A DNA stretch of 64,000 nucleotides from Azolla caroliniana (lineage: Eukaryota > Polypodiophyta), in NCBI GenBank assembly GCA_043228905.1, contig JBHGNT010000001.1:24862001-24926000 (forward strand), written 5' to 3'. Below the pieces are notes generated by a model. The model did not search any database. It had not been told where the DNA came from and worked only from the letters and a program-made list of their open reading frames with translations. Below, in pieces: positions 31,984 through 43,164 of the stretch. Made by a program: the position numbers and the translations under genes. The number at the start of each line of letters is the position of its first letter. Positions within the stretch are counted from its first letter, which is position 1.

Positions 31984-32372
31984 TGTTGAGAGACAAGCTC
32001 AACATCGGTTGGATCGGCTGAAGAAGCCGAGGACCGGATCGGTTGGGACCGATCGGTTAGGCCGACTGCATAAACCGGGAGGCCGTTAGGAAAGATATTC
32101 CGTGAGATATATTTGGGAGTTAGTGTAGGAGCTCTTAATGAGCATTGAAGTACTGTCAGTACTTCGGTCAGTCCTTCTAGGACTTGTATAAAAGTGTTCA
32201 CTGAAGCACGTCTTATGTACAGATTGAGTATTATTATTGAACATAGTTTTTTGTGTTTCTCTCTCTCTCTGTCTCTCCTGCGTATACCGTGTAAGCTCAA
32301 GCTCTCCATTAAACCTGAGTTTCCTCCCTTCTGTTCGGTCTTCATACTTGCTTCCGCACGCTACTTTCTAAA
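31984..32372 (+). repeat. 5' LTR of copia element A
   Basis: The 389-bp LTR starts with a perfect terminal hairpin (TGTTGAG, 7-nt loop AGACAAG, CTCAACA). It ends TTCTAAA where the 3' LTR has TTCTACA, so the terminal CA has mutated. The primer-binding site TGGTATCAGAGC follows at once (32373-32384). Confidence 0.9.
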
Positions 32373-32384
32373 TGGTATCAGAGC
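32373..32384 (+). promoter_or_regulatory. Primer-binding site of copia element A
   Basis: TGGTATCAGAGC is complementary to the 3' end of plant initiator tRNA-Met and is directly adjacent to the 5' LTR. Confidence 0.9.
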
Positions 32385-32444
32385 GCGAGGGTTGAGAACC
32401 TCTCTGCAGCCGACACAGCTTGACGAAGAAGAACAAGAAGAACG

Positions 32445-33376
32445 ATGGATAGAGGCATGGTGAGCTCACTTCGAACAGAGAAGCTCGACAGAACCAACTA
32501 CGCGTCTTGGTCCTACAAGATGCACTAGTACCTGCTCGGACACGGCTACTGGAGTTATGTCGAAGGAGCTAATGACGCAACACCCGAATCGACACACAGA
32601 GACTTCCCGTCATGGGAGCAATCGGCGAGCAGGGTATTATACTGCTTCGCGTTGTGTGTGGGCGAACAGCTATTGAGCTATGTTCGGGATGCAAAGACGC
32701 CGAAGGGTGCGTGGGAAAATCTGAAGAAGATTTTCGCCGCGAGCACCACAGCCAGGAAGCTTCAGCTCCGACAGGAGTTGAGCAACCTACGACAACGCGA
32801 CTTGTCGGTGGCGGACTATACCTCGAAGAACAAGGATATCTGCGACTCCCTCGCCTCCATAGAGGTGAACATCGAGGAGAGTGAGATGGTCCAGATCTGT
32901 CTCGGAGGTTTGGCGTCGAAGTTCAGAGCGTTCCGAACGGCTGTGTGTACCCGGGAGAATACGCCGTCCTTTTTCGACTTACAGTCGATGCTCCTAGTAG
33001 AGGAGAACCACGCGGGTGCGTCGACGAGCACGCACACCGACAGCAGAATGTTGTACACGGAGGGAGATAGGCCCCATGGACGTGGAGGACGAGGCGAGTC
33101 GGCGCGCAATGGAGGCGGTCGCGCAATGATGCTGACAACAACTCCGGACCCTTCGGAAACAAGGGGAGTCGAAGCGATGAGAACCGGCAAGGGAAAGCCA
33201 TCGCGGAGTGTTGGTACTGTGGCAAGAAAGGCCACAGGGAAAGCGAGTGCTGGTAGAAGCACGCCGATTTGGAGAGAACCGGTTCCGGAAACGGCTCCGG
33301 ACATACCGACAAGGGAAATCGGTAGCGATCGCACTACGCCGAAGACTCCGGGAGAAACGGAGAATGGTCTGCCTTC
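32445..33376 (+). pseudogene. Gag of copia element A
   Basis: Starts 'MDRGMVSSLRTEKLDRTNYA' and meets a TAG at codon 28 (32526-32528), then runs on in frame as UBN2-type Gag ('AWENLKKIFAASTTARKLQL', 'VQICLGGLASKFRAFRTAV'). The GR-rich tail and a zinc knuckle (C-W-Y-C-G-K-K-G-H) near 33209 lie in another frame, and the last knuckle Cys is displaced by an apparent one-base slip. Gag is therefore not intact. Confidence 0.85.
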
Positions 33377-34993
33377 GTGACGAGACACGAAGCAAACTCA
33401 ATGAAACAGACCACCCCGAGATCGGACGAGGTGTGGTACGTAGACTCCGGCGCGTCAAACCACATGACGAGCCATAAGGAGTGGTTCTTGTACCTTGAAA
33501 AATCGATACAACCTGGAGTAGTCGCAACAGGAGACGACACTCCGCATCCGATCGCGAATGTCGGAGAAGTTCCCCTTAGCCATGTCGGGCAGAAAGGGAA
33601 ACTCATGAACGTGTTGCACATTCCGACAATCACGAAAAACTTGGTCTCTGTCAGACAGATCGTCGACCAAGGGATGGAGGTTCGGTTTACACACCTCGGG
33701 TGCTTCATTGAGGAAGAAGGCCGTGTGATTGCGCAAGAGCGCAGAGACGGGAGGATGTTCATCCTCGACTGAACTGACGGCGGCATCGCAATGTTCGCAA
33801 AGGGACAAAAAGCCGAGTCGGACATCGACTTGTGGCACAAGCGGATAGGCCACGTCAACCACCAACAGCTTCAAGATCTACAATCGAAACAGGTAGTGTT
33901 CGGATTGCCCAAATTTAGTGGCCGAAAGGCACAAATTTGTGAAGCCTGCCAGCTCGAGAAGCAACACCGACTTCCTTTCCCGAACAAGCGAAACCGGAGC
34001 CGGAACAAGCTCGACCTTATACACTCCGATGTATGGGGGCCGGCACAAAACGTTAGTCTTGGCGGGAGCCGATATTTCGTCTCCTTCATCGACGACCACA
34101 CGCGGCACACGTGGATCTACCTCATTGAGAGGAAGAGCGAAGTCTTCGACTGCTTTCGGGACCTCAAAGGGTTCGTGGAAACGGAAATGGGACGGAAGAT
34201 CAAGTACTTGCGGTCGGATGGCGGGAAAGAGTACTTTTCCGGTCAATTCAACGGTTATCTACAACAAATGGGAATTCGGCGCGAATTCAGTTGCAGATAC
34301 ACGCCGGAGCAGAATGGCGTGGCTGAGAGGAAGAATCGGTCAGTTGTGGAAGCGGCACGGGCAATGCTGGAGGAGAAGAGCTTGCCCAAGTTCTATTGGG
34401 CCGAGGCGGTAAGGACCGCGGTATACATCCAGAACCGGATCGGAGACAAAGTGTCGGCGCACAAGCTATATTTCGGAACGAAGCCGAACTTGCGACACTT
34501 GAGGGTGTTCGGTAGCATTGCATATGTGCATATACCGAAGGAGAAAAGGAGGAAGCTGGACACAAAGGCCGAGAAATGCATCTTGGTCGGTTACTCGGAC
34601 GAGCAGAAGGGTTATAAGTGCTATAACCCTCGCACCAAACAAGCGCGTGTCAGCCGCGACGTTGTGTTTGACGAGTCCGCGTCCTGGTACCTGCCCCCGA
34701 CTACGAACCTCGACTCCAATCCGAGCTCTGACGATGAGGTCAGCGAGGCCAAGATGCCTCCGGATGAGCCCGAAATCGAGACCCGCGAAGAGAGTCTGAT
34801 TTCACTCCGGTTAAGTGGACCGATTGGACGACTGAGTCGGTACGACCAGTCCGATGAAGAGCCGGCGAGTAGTGGAGACTCGGCCGTGCATTCCCCGCGC
34901 AGGAAGCCGAGGAGACGGCTTACGCGCAAAGAGAAAGGAACGAGTCAGACCGACGCGAGTCCGACTACGAGGGAACCGGTGACGGGTCTTTAA
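33377..34993 (+). pseudogene. Protease and integrase of copia element A
   Basis: Protease active site 'VWYVDSGASNHMT' is followed by the pre-integrase region with its zinc-binding residues ('LWHKRIGHVNHQQLQ', 'CEACQLEKQ'). The integrase core has the catalytic triad: 'HSDVWGP', 'RSDGGKEY' and 'NGVAERKNR'. One in-frame TGA (33770-33772) interrupts it between protease and integrase. The frame ends at 34991-34993, and the RT frame begins two bases later in another phase. The copia-type integrase C-terminus ('CILVGYSDEQKGYKCYNP') is present. Confidence 0.9.
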
Positions 34994-34995
34994 AG

Positions 34996-36837
34996 ATGAA
35001 GACCGTGTCGACCGAGAAGGCCTCGACATCGGCTAATGTGAGATTACGCCGATCTACCCGCCCGAAGAATCCTATTTTGCAGTTCGGATACAACGAGTAC
35101 ATGGCGCATCATTATGCGTACATGACCCGTGTAGCGGAAGTGCGTGAGCCGGAGAGCTATGCAGAAGCGGCTAAAGACGTGAATTGGCGTGCCGCGATGG
35201 AGGAAGAGATGCACGCATTGGCGGAGAACGAGACCTGGCACCTGGTTGACGCACCGAAGGGTGTGAAGCCGATCGGGTGTAGGTGGGTGTACAAGGTCAA
35301 GTACAACACCGATGGCTCGGTCAACCGGTACAAGGCTCGGCTAGTGGCAAAGGGCTACGCGCAGAAACACGACATTGACTACGATGTGACATTTGCGCCG
35401 GTCGCGAAAATGACGACCGTCCGTGTTTTGCTCGCAGTAGCTGCCGTGAAGGGGTGGCACTTACATCAGATGGATGTAAAGAATGCGTTCCTGCAAGGTG
35501 ACCTTGAGGAACAGGTGTACATGGTACAACCCCCCGGATTTCACTCTGGAACGAACTCCTCGGCAGTATGCCGACTGAAGAAGTCCCTTTACGGACTGAA
35601 GCAAGCCCCGCGTGCCTGGAACGCGAAGATCACGCAACAACTGCGTCGGATGGGCTTCGTCACGTCAAAATCGGACTCTTCCCTGTTCATCCGGAAAGGT
35701 CGACTCGGACCGGTTAGTATTCTACTATATGTTGATGACTTGGTCATCACCGGCGCCGACCTAGGTGAAATCAACCGCGTGAAGATCCAGCTTGCAGCAT
35801 CGTTCGACATGAAGGATCTGGGGGACCTTCATTACTTCCTCGGGATCGAAGTGATCCGTACCCCCGAAGGCATATTGATCAGCCAACGTCATTACGTGCT
35901 GAGTATGCTCTTCAAATTCGGGATGGCCGACTGTAAGTCCGTCTCGACTCCTCTGGACAGAACCGTCAAGCTTTGTCCCGATACGGGAAAGGTATGCGAC
36001 CCGACGAGGTTCCGACAAATTGTTGGAAGCCTTATATACTTGACCATCACCCGACCCGACCTCAGTTATCCGGTCGAAGTGATCAGTCAGTTCATGGCGC
36101 GACCTACCGAGGAGCACCTTCAGTGTGCGCAACGCGTACTATGGTACGTAAGTGGCACTAAGGACTGCGAACTGTTATATCGGACCGGTGCAGCCGCGCA
36201 GTTAGTCGGCTACACCGATGTTGATTGGGTTGGCCACGCCGCCGATCGCCGATCCACATCCGGATACGCTTTCTCCCTCGGGAGTGCCGCGATCGCATGG
36301 AGCAGTAAGAAGCAGCCGATAGTTGCACTGTCGAGCACCGAAGCTGAGTACCGAGGAGCGGCTGTCGCGACATGCGAAGCCATATGGTTGAAGCGGCTAC
36401 TTAAGGACCTGCAAGTGGAGGTGTCAGATCCGACGACGATCTATTGCGACAACCTCAGCAGCATCCAGCTCGCGAAGAACCCCGTTTTCCATGCACGGAC
36501 CAATCACATTGAGGTGCACTACCATTTCGTCCGTGAGCATGTCCTTTCCGGTGAAGTCGAACTTCAGTACGTGCCGACGGATCGGCAGACTGCCGACATC
36601 TTCACAAAGCCTCTTGGTCTGGACAAGTTGCGGCAATTCTCAGGTGCACTCGGGTTGCGTCACCTCGACGTGCCAACCTTGAGGGGGAGAACAGTCCCGA
36701 ACGACCAAGCAAGGCAGCAGGAAAGGAGCGAAGACCGCGACACCGAGTCCGAGTCGGTTGACTCGGTTGTCGAGTTCGACTTCGGATCGGCTGAAGAAGC
36801 CGAGGGTGGACCCACGGAAAAGTCTGAAAGCGGATAG
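34996..36837 (+). CDS. Reverse transcriptase and RNase H of copia element A
   Basis: The 613-residue frame is uninterrupted. RT blocks: 'RWVYKVKYNTDGSVNRYKAR', 'QMDVKNAFLQGDLEEQVYMV', 'KSLYGLKQAPRAWN', and the catalytic 'YVDDLVIT'. RNase H: 'GYTDVDWVGHAADRRSTSGY', 'ALSSTEAEYRGA', 'YCDNLSSIQLAKNP' and 'HYHFVREH'. All key acidic residues are present, so these two domains could still be functional, although an upstream frameshift cuts them from integrase. The Met at 34996 may not be a real start, since copia Pol is normally made as one polyprotein. Confidence 0.9.
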   Translation: MKTVSTEKASTSANVRLRRSTRPKNPILQFGYNEYMAHHYAYMTRVAEVREPESYAEAAKDVNWRAAMEEEMHALAENETWHLVDAPKGVKPIGCRWVYKVKYNTDGSVNRYKARLVAKGYAQKHDIDYDVTFAPVAKMTTVRVLLAVAAVKGWHLHQMDVKNAFLQGDLEEQVYMVQPPGFHSGTNSSAVCRLKKSLYGLKQAPRAWNAKITQQLRRMGFVTSKSDSSLFIRKGRLGPVSILLYVDDLVITGADLGEINRVKIQLAASFDMKDLGDLHYFLGIEVIRTPEGILISQRHYVLSMLFKFGMADCKSVSTPLDRTVKLCPDTGKVCDPTRFRQIVGSLIYLTITRPDLSYPVEVISQFMARPTEEHLQCAQRVLWYVSGTKDCELLYRTGAAAQLVGYTDVDWVGHAADRRSTSGYAFSLGSAAIAWSSKKQPIVALSSTEAEYRGAAVATCEAIWLKRLLKDLQVEVSDPTTIYCDNLSSIQLAKNPVFHARTNHIEVHYHFVREHVLSGEVELQYVPTDRQTADIFTKPLGLDKLRQFSGALGLRHLDVPTLRGRTVPNDQARQQERSEDRDTESESVDSVVEFDFGSAEEAEGGPTEKSESG

Positions 36838-37206
36838 AAGGGGAGCAGCCGAAGGAGAGAGCCGAAGCCAACCACACATGGGCGAGATGACACAATCGAG
36901 GGCGAGAAGACCGAAGACGAGTTGGAGACAGCCAACTCGGATGAGAGCGAAAACCGATTGGAAGTAGCCGAGTTGGTTCGGATGTTTGATTCAAACACAT
37001 TGAATCAACCGAGGCCCAAGCGGAAGAAAAGGCAGCAGAAGAAGTGTTGACACCGCAACAGCAGAAGAGCTTATAAGGGTCACATGAGCAGACAAGCCGA
37101 CCGTAAGGGTCGAAGCACGCAGAGTCGAATAGGTCGAGGAGCGCGAGCGAGGCGTGAAGCCAGGAGGAACCGGAGCTATGAAGATCCCGAAGAGCCTCAA
37201 GTTGAG

Positions 37207-37218
37207 CTTGAGGGGGAG
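37207..37218 (+). promoter_or_regulatory. Polypurine tract of copia element A
   Basis: CTTGAGGGGGAG sits immediately before the 3' LTR at 37219, the usual place for plus-strand priming. Confidence 0.85.
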
Positions 37219-37609
37219 TGTTGAGAGACAAGCTCAACATCGGCTGGATCGGCTGAAGAAGTCGAGGACCGGATCAGTTGGGACCGATCGGTTAGGCCGA
37301 GTGCGTAAACCGGGAGGCCATTAGGAAAGATATTCCGTGAGGAATATATTTGGGAGTTAGTGTAGGAGCTCTTAATGAGCATTGAAGTATTGTCAGTACT
37401 TCGGTCAATCCTTCTAGGACTTGTATAAAAGTGTTCACTGAAGCACGTCTTATGTACAGATTGGGTATTATTGTTGAACATAGTTTTTTGTGTTTCTCTC
37501 TCTCTCTGTCTCTCCTGCGTATACCGTGTAAGCTCAAGCTCTCCATTAAACCTGAGTTTCCTCCCTTCTGTTCGGTCTTCATACTTGCTTCCGCACGCTA
37601 CTTTCTACA
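37219..37609 (+). repeat. 3' LTR of copia element A
   Basis: The 391-bp LTR starts with the TGTTGAG/CTCAACA hairpin and ends CTTTCTACA, followed by the second AATGT. By eye it differs from the 5' LTR at about ten sites plus a 2-bp indel. Confidence 0.9.
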
Positions 37610-37614
37610 AATGT

Positions 37615-39564
37615 GATCAAACGCAAAACATTGTATCAATGTGTAATACTCAAATTCCTGAAGTTGTCTAGGGCAAAGTGTGCATAGTCGATTCCTCTCA
37701 TCACGTGTGCCCTAATGCCTTGTGTAACATCCTAGCACGAGTTGGAGCTAAGTTGTATAGAAGCACTGGTTGAGATGACAAACAATGGGATGAGCGCTAA
37801 CATGTATTGATGTGCAATTTTCTTGCTTGGTGAAGAACATGGTCTTATAGTTAGGTGTAACATATGTAGTATAATGTGTGAACCATGAGCCTCCACATTC
37901 CTCCCATGTCATGATACATTGAGTTCTTAATGGTTGATGGAGTTTTTGTGGTCATTCTTAAGTGGTGAATCAAGAAATGAACAAACACTAGCTTTGCTCT
38001 CCCCATTGCCTAATTGGATATGTACATCATCTTGGCATGTCAAAAGCAAAGTCATGAAAGTTTATGGGTGCCAAATGGAACTAAGTTAGGATTCCCCATT
38101 CAACCCCATTGAACAACTGTTGGAATTGGTCAATGTACAAGCACAACCTTTGTTGGTGAGTTTGTTAATGTCAATTTGTTATAGTTGTGTGACATGTATC
38201 TCCTTTTGTTGTTGCCCACTAAGCAACTCCTCCATGTTCACCAAGTGTTGCTGACTCTTTTCTAACATCTCCATAGATGTTGCTTGTATATTGATTTACT
38301 ATGGTTGGTATACTATCCAATAGATAGTTGTCTATACATTACCCATGGGAGTTTTTGCATTATGCTCAAAAAAAAGGGATGAAACTTTGAGAGAAATTCT
38401 ACTTTGATCGCATTCAATTTTGCCTCTTACCTATTGATCTCCCATGTGCAAACTATATGACCTTTAATGTTTCCAAGGTTGCGTGAGTAAGGGGGTCTTG
38501 TCTTGTGCTAGTAGAATCCCAAATTGGATGCAACGCAGCATCATTGAGCAATCTCTTTACATAGGTTATCACATAGAAATCGTCGATAAATAATCGAAGA
38601 GAAGTGGAATTATATTAAAACAAATATTCAACTACAATTGATCAACACTCACACACGTATTGGTATATATATCGTTCACACTTCCAACAATGCTAAAACA
38701 TTGAGCTGACATTATCCTTAGGGTTTTAGCACATAACAAAACAATGAAAGACGTAACCTTCAAAACAACAAGAAATCAACAAACATATTGAAGCTACCAT
38801 TAACAATTAGAAGTTAGTGAATTCTAAGTGATCGTTTTGAAGGTTATTTTAGCAATATAAAGGTTCCTTTAACTTGGAAATTTATGAATGATAGAAAAAT
38901 GGGGGGAAAGCATATCATGACTTGACCTGCCAACAAAATCTCTTTGGCAACTTCTACATACATAGATTTGACATGCAAACTCTAGCCTAACATAGCTCTG
39001 AATCCGCTATCAAAGAGATCCTTACAAATGTTCCATTCTTTTGGAAGACTAATACTCTAAAAATTCTTGGCCATGTGTAGAATGACTAGGAATGCTCTAT
39101 TCTTGGTGGGGTTTAGTTATTTAGCTACATTTGATCAAAATGTGAGCATCTCAATTGTTATTGCAAAGCTACCATCCTCAAACCACAACCAACATTTCTC
39201 TTTTCAAAGATTATCAACTCTTTATTCAGGTCTCATTTTGTTCAAGCCCTCTATTTGGTTTACCAAATCACATGTCATCACTCCCTATATATTACTCGCA
39301 CCGTAGCCATTTACTTAACATTTCTTAAATTTATCAACTTACAATGTAATTAATTATGATGCATTATCAAGGGTATAAGTTTCTCCTTCATTTCACTTCC
39401 ATTATTCCATGGATATACACTTGCTTTAACCTTTTGAATATTTTCTGTAATCAAGTCAAATAAAGGATACCTGTGAAGATGAAACAACAAAGTCCCAAAA
39501 TAAAAGTAAGTTGTTTATTAGTGAGCATTTGAAATCCTAATGACAAGGTTTCGAAGAGTGTTAC
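37615..39564. other. Intergenic; dispersed repeat then AT-rich sequence
   Basis: From 37615 to about 37830 this is the continuation of the dispersed repeat split by element A ('GGGCAAAGTGTGCATAGTCG', also at 58631). The rest is AT-rich with no convincing gene. The missing last exon of the phosphatase gene at 39.6-42.0 kb would be expected on the minus strand here, but I did not find it. Confidence 0.45.
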
Positions 39565-42046
39565 AGTTGAAATGGCATACCCTTGTCGAGGAAGTACACA
39601 ATCTTCTAAACCTAGCCTCAATACGGGACAAAGATCACCAATTCCATCACCAAGATATATGATTCTCCTTCTGAGATTACTTGATTCCTCTTGTGTTTCC
39701 TCCTTTATTCCATCTAATACCATTCCCTACCCAAGAAAAATACAAACATACGAGAATGTCTAGTAAAATAAAATAACAAGTAATGAAATCTATGTTTTCA
39801 TTGGAATCTATCACAATTACCTTACACATGTTAGGGGGACATAGAGGACATCCATGTGACCTCCATTGCTTCTTGTGATAAGGCCCTATATGGATTCTTC
39901 CTTCATCAATAAAAGAAGGGTTTGTATGTATTCGACTAAAAAGATGTTGGACCCCGTGTTTTTGTAAGATTGTATCAATAAAGAAATCATTGGCATCACT
40001 CACAATCCTTAGTTCACACCTGCGAATAGAAAATGACTAGTCTTGTATATGAGACCGTGGATGAGGACATCTAGAGGTACTCTCTAATCTTCATAAAAAG
40101 AGCCCAAGAAGGTTGGATAATCTTCTATTGTAGTTTCCATATTCAAAATTGGGAAATTTGCTAAAATAGGCTTGTTGTTTGGAGAAAATCTAAAATAACG
40201 TAAACAAGTACCACACACTTAGGGTCGTTCTTTTTTAATGAGCCCCAATATGTATTGTGAAATGCACATAAGAGATCAAAACCAGTCTAGTTAGCTTCTT
40301 ACTTCTTACTCAATTTATAGTTTATACAAAGGTACCCATTTGGGTTGGCTTAGCTTAAAAGGGTATGCTAAAAGGGTGGGTCGGCTTAGGTACATGCATC
40401 CTAAAAAGGGTGTGCTAAAAGAGTGGCACAAAGGCATACATGCACACCACAATATTATTGGGATGTCTATTTCCCCATTTGGACCCAAAACTTTGATAAT
40501 GTCTCAACTTCATCACAATGTCAAAAAGGAGAGCATTGTGCTCTCCTAGATCACATATTGGTATATCACACTTTTATATATCCCAAATTTGTGAAGATCC
40601 CATTTTGTGACATCTAACTAATGGAAAGAGTTTGAGAGGATGTGTTATTCTAAGGTTGAAAATGGGGGTTGCACCCATGTATTTGTGGGTTGCACCCATG
40701 TGTAAAGCTTTAAGTTCGGCTGGTAATTAATTCATGCATGGCTTATCAATTGTATTAAAATGGGGGTCTTCATTGTAATTGATGTTCAAGAGGATCTAAA
40801 CCCATCTCATTGAATACAAGCTTCTTGTTTGGTTCCCATATCTTGTTAAAGCTGTAATTTAGTAAAGGTCAGACTACTAGATATTGAATAGACTAGAAAA
40901 CATTTCGAAGGCAATCACCAAGAATAGAGGCCAGTTCAGTTTAATAAATGGCAAAAATTCAAAACACAAGTCAAGGCATGAAGGTCAATTGAGAGACCAC
41001 CTATCTAACGACTAGTGTCCATGTAGGCTCTAGCTAGTGAGCCCTAGATATGTTTATGTAATGCGCAAATAGTGTGAACGATCCGTATCTTATTGCAGAT
41101 GTTTGCAATGTAGATGTTTGTGCAATGTACAAGCGCCGTCATAGACAATGCACTTAGATAAACATGTCTCACGGAAAAGCATCGGAAATATGGAAGTTCT
41201 ATGCAATGGAATGAGGGAAGTTGCCAACAACAAATTGCAGTGGTTTTTGTTTTCTGGTTCTCCATTAAAGGATGTCAAGATCCAACAAGTAAGAAGCGTG
41301 CGTGTGTGTGTGTGTGTGTGTGTGTTATAATTATGGATGAAAAATCAGAATAAGAAGACTTAGGAACACAAAGATTTACCCGCGAGCATGGGTTTCTTTA
41401 ATCGCATTTATAGTGTCGAGATCGATGGGGATAGAACGCAGTGCTTCCTGTACATCATCAACAGTGTGGCCCTTCTTTTGGAGGGCTAGCATGAGCACAT
41501 TCTACACAAAAATAAATACACACAACTTTTTAATGCAAGATGTTTACAAGTAATACATATAACCATGGTAAGCAACGTAATCTTCGAAATCCTTAGATGT
41601 TAAATCATGTTATGTGATGGACTCTCTAATCAAGCATGAGAAGAATGAGAGATGGGGGCTCAGAAGCAAATGTAAATGAGACATGCAGTTTGGATGATTC
41701 TTTGCCTTTGTGGGTCCCATCGGTTTACTGTGAGACATGGGCGGATTGATGATCCAAACATTCGGCCGGTATATGATGCATGCATGTGATGATGGCATGG
41801 CAGGGCAGGGCATGGCATGGCATGGCATGGCAATGCAGGAATCACCATCATGTCATTCCATGGGAGGTGGGGTTGGAGGGAGTGGAAGAGAGGGGAGGCT
41901 CCCAGTTGTTGGGCGACCCAAGGGTCGCTATCCACATCCACCACAGTGCAATCAAAGTCGAAGATGACCATCGTGCCATCGCTATCGCCATCGCCATCGC
42001 CATAGCCATCATGCTCCCTCACACTGCACTCTCCTCTTTCATCCAT
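39565..42046 (-). CDS. HAD-family phosphatase, PHOSPHO1/PECP1-like (partial at 3' end)
   Basis: I read four minus-strand exons: 41846-42046, 41380-41501, 39821-40019 and 39565-39726, all GT-AG and in phase. The HAD motifs are present: 'MVIFDFDCTVVDVDSD' (D-x-D-x-T), 'CELRIVSDANDFFIDTIL', the Cys-rich 'HGCPLCPPNMCKG', and 'IIYLGDGIGDLCPVLRL' (second acidic pair). Plant relatives hydrolyse phosphoethanolamine/phosphocholine or pyrophosphate, some induced by phosphate starvation; the actual substrate here is unknown. Odd points: a GATGGC hexanucleotide repeat encodes a Gly-Asp run before the catalytic motif, and the usual last ~40 residues ('KA...W..G' region) were not located. The gene may have a distant last exon or be truncated. 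Confidence 0.8.
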
Positions 42047-43164
42047 CCTGCACACACACAGACAAGAACAAAACAAACAGAAATAGCAATAATTAACAGG
42101 TCTTCGAAATGATCTCCTCGATACCTACCTATACCTACCTAGTAAAGGCGATCAAATGATCCATATATATCTGTTTACGTTGCTGTTCTCTTTGAGACAG
42201 ACAGATCAGAGAGCGTCTCTTCACATATTTGATATTTCCGTATTGTCTCTTTGTCAAATGAGAAAGAGGCCATGCCATGTTGGAATGTTTGGGACACACA
42301 CTGTTGGTTACCAAGAGAAACAGCCATCTTTTCCTGGAATACCCCTCACCTTTCCTCGATCGCCTTAACAATCCTAACGAACATTACCACCCAACAACAA
42401 AAGCCAAACATTTTTTGAGTTCCAATCACTTGGCAGTAACCTAAAACTATGAATATATATATTATATCATCATTAATTCATACCCACCAACACCAGAGCG
42501 AAATACATTCAACATAGAGGGAATTGTCAATCATACCAAACATACTACACGTTTCATACCAATTTTGTAACTCCATTTCACTTCTTTGGTATGTATTCAT
42601 GTCATCCATACTAGCCTTATTCTTGCTTATTCAACAATTGTGTTTCTCCCTCCCCTTTGAGCATATAATATCGTGAACAGGAGGCTAGTAGGTGGATGTG
42701 CATGGTAGAAACATTTCGGCAAATGGAAACCTAGATTTTTTGTAATTCGTAGCCTCCTATTTAACTTTTGAACAGGCATCACGATGCTACTCTACTGTTT
42801 TTAAGTTCTGATGTGGACTTTATCAATAAAAATTTATTTCATTGAAAATGAATTCATGTAATAGGGTCGCCTATCATAAAAAAATCTATGAAATTTTACA
42901 ACTTATGGCAAGATGTCAGGAGTTAAAATGCACATAAAAGAATGAGTTCAATCTTTTATGCACACTAATGTTTTAATTTTTTAATAGAAGCGCGTACACT
43001 CAAAATCAAAAAATATTTCTTTTATATCAACAGCTCCATTCCAATGGCATATTACAATATAAATACAAGCCGCGAAAATGTATGTCCTGCATGAGTGATC
43101 AATCTCCATTCCGCCTTCATTATAAACATATTAGATTTCAAAATCTTAATCCACAATCGCTCAT
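42047..43164. other. Intergenic between two minus-strand genes, no gene seen
   Basis: This holds the phosphatase promoter side and, from about 43164 downward, the transporter 3' UTR. AT-rich, with no reading frame I would support. Confidence 0.5.

Larger units (their letters stand above)
31984..37609 (+). mobile_element. Nearly complete Ty1/copia retrotransposon (element A)
   Basis: Element A has two LTRs (31984-32372 and 37219-37609), target duplications AATGT (31979-31983 and 37610-37614), an initiator-Met primer-binding site, gag, protease, integrase, RT and RNase H in copia order, and a polypurine tract. Coding is disrupted by an early gag stop, frame slips at 33.1-33.35 kb, a TGA at 33770 and a frameshift near 34990. 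The LTRs differ at roughly ten positions and an indel, so the insertion is not brand new. GC content is much higher than the surrounding AT-rich DNA. Confidence 0.95.

Noticed and set aside
39067-39306. Plus-strand 79-codon frame near the phosphatase gene
   Set aside because: No recognisable motif, AT-rich, opposite strand to the gene; likely chance.
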